Shown here one piece after another: positions 63,784-64,000 of a stretch of DNA of 64,000 nucleotides (positions are counted from its first letter, which is position 1; each line of letters starts with the position of its first letter). The DNA comes from Microbacterium natoriense (GTDB taxonomy: Bacteria > Actinomycetota > Actinomycetes > Actinomycetales > Microbacteriaceae). The DNA is taken from NCBI RefSeq assembly GCF_030816295.1, contig NZ_JAUSXV010000001.1, positions 3,534,001-3,598,000 of the forward strand. The letters run 5' to 3'. The notes beneath the pieces are model-generated. The model was not told the origin of the DNA and did no database searches. It was given only the letters and a program-made list of their open reading frames with translations. Both the position numbers and the translations under genes were made by a program.

Positions 63784-64000
63784 GCCGCACCGCCTTCGAA
63801 CTGGCGAGCCGCCTCGGCGGCGGCCGCGAGACCCGCGTTGGCCGAAGAATCCGCGACCACGGGGCGCTTGAAGTAGGCGACCAGTCCGCCCTCGGGTCCG
63901 GTCACGACCTGCACGAGCTCCCAGCCCTGCTTGCCCCAGTTGTTGAGGATCGCAGCCGTGTTGTGGATCAGCAGGGGCGTGGTGAGGTATTCCCACGTGG
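63780..64000 (-). CDS. DUF4177 protein, start outside the window
   Basis: The last 73 residues of a small protein: TWEYLTTPLLIHNTAAILN, then GKQGWELVQVVTGPEGGLVA, which is the DUF4177 signature, and an Ala-rich tail. The N-terminal residue or two lie beyond the edge. Stop overlaps the RidA start (ATGA). Function unknown. Confidence 0.8.
   Translation of the reverse strand, partial: TWEYLTTPLLIHNTAAILNNWGKQGWELVQVVTGPEGGLVAYFKRPVVADSSANAGLAAAAEAARQFEGGAA

Overview
The window looks like chromosomal DNA of a high-GC Gram-positive actinobacterium of the Microbacteriaceae, most likely Microbacterium or a close relative (inference from gene content, not a database match). Supporting signs are very high third-position GC, GTG and TTG starts, LAXTG-type (sortase E) surface proteins, CarD, GlnR, SenX3/RegX3, SigK/RskA/DipZ, a MsiK-type sugar ATPase, DUF4032, and a Tad pilus cluster next to topA-tmk-holB. 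Most of the window is ordinary chromosome. No phage, insertion sequence, rRNA operon or CRISPR array was seen.

Layout. 1-2829: a MarR-type regulator (cut by the edge), a frameshifted DHA2-type drug exporter and a DMT-type permease, all leftward. 2843-9656: an accessory-looking block with a decayed LuxR-type regulator, a glycine-rich DUF11 surface protein ending in LASTG, SRAP and YjbR genes, an intact LuxR-type regulator, and one polypeptide joining an ECF sigma factor to a zinc-finger-like segment, membrane helices and an Ig-like ectodomain. 9750-13410: ABC exporter plus NarL-type two-component system. 13407-20430: aldo/keto reductase, tRNA-Thr(UGU), a cysteine-less DsbA-like protein, ugpC/msiK with a structured leader, DUF4032, and a thioester/VaFE adhesin ending in LASTG. 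20431-26699: rlmB, cysS, two SDR-like genes, a frameshifted ispDF fusion, carD and a lipoprotein. 26776-31303: regX3-senX3 divergent from phoU, then gpmA and a methyltransferase. 31300-33456: ygfZ, a nitrobindin-like protein and two small membrane proteins. 33529-41675: glnR, ppk, a Nudix-phosphatase fusion and pstSCAB. 41710-44638: an AbiEi/DUF559 gene framed by two 84-bp palindromic repeats, pabC, a possible small RNA and an unknown gene. 44667-48667: rskA-sigK-dipZ divergent from a fasciclin lipoprotein. 48797-51599: a tRNA-Lys(UUU) split by a group I intron, an HNH protein, small zinc-finger proteins, DUF1697, pncA and tRNA-Thr(CGU). 51651-60868: a TAP-type hydrolase, holB, tmk, topA and a tad cluster. 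61255-64000: acs, RidA and a DUF4177 gene.

How the genes work together. Phosphate physiology is spread over two nearby loci (senX3-regX3/phoU, and ppk-Nudix-pstSCAB), and both have 11-bp PHO-box-like repeats in front of them. The SigK locus is a self-contained regulon: dipZ-sigK-rskA and the fasciclin gene diverge from a 144-bp region holding two back-to-back promoters of the same type, C(C/A)ATCC-N16-CGAACA. Four copies of a palindrome, TGACCCC-N5-GGGGTCA, lie near the two LASTG surface-protein genes, the LuxR-type regulator and the membrane-fused sigma factor, which suggests a small cell-surface regulon.

The items I would look at first are the self-splicing intron inside tRNA-Lys(UUU) at 48831-49049, the sigma/membrane/ectodomain fusion at 7863-9656 with its palindrome family, and the paired 84-bp repeats around the AbiEi/DUF559 gene. 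Two single-base frameshifts (drug exporter, ispDF), one of them in an essential pathway, raise the possibility of local sequence error.
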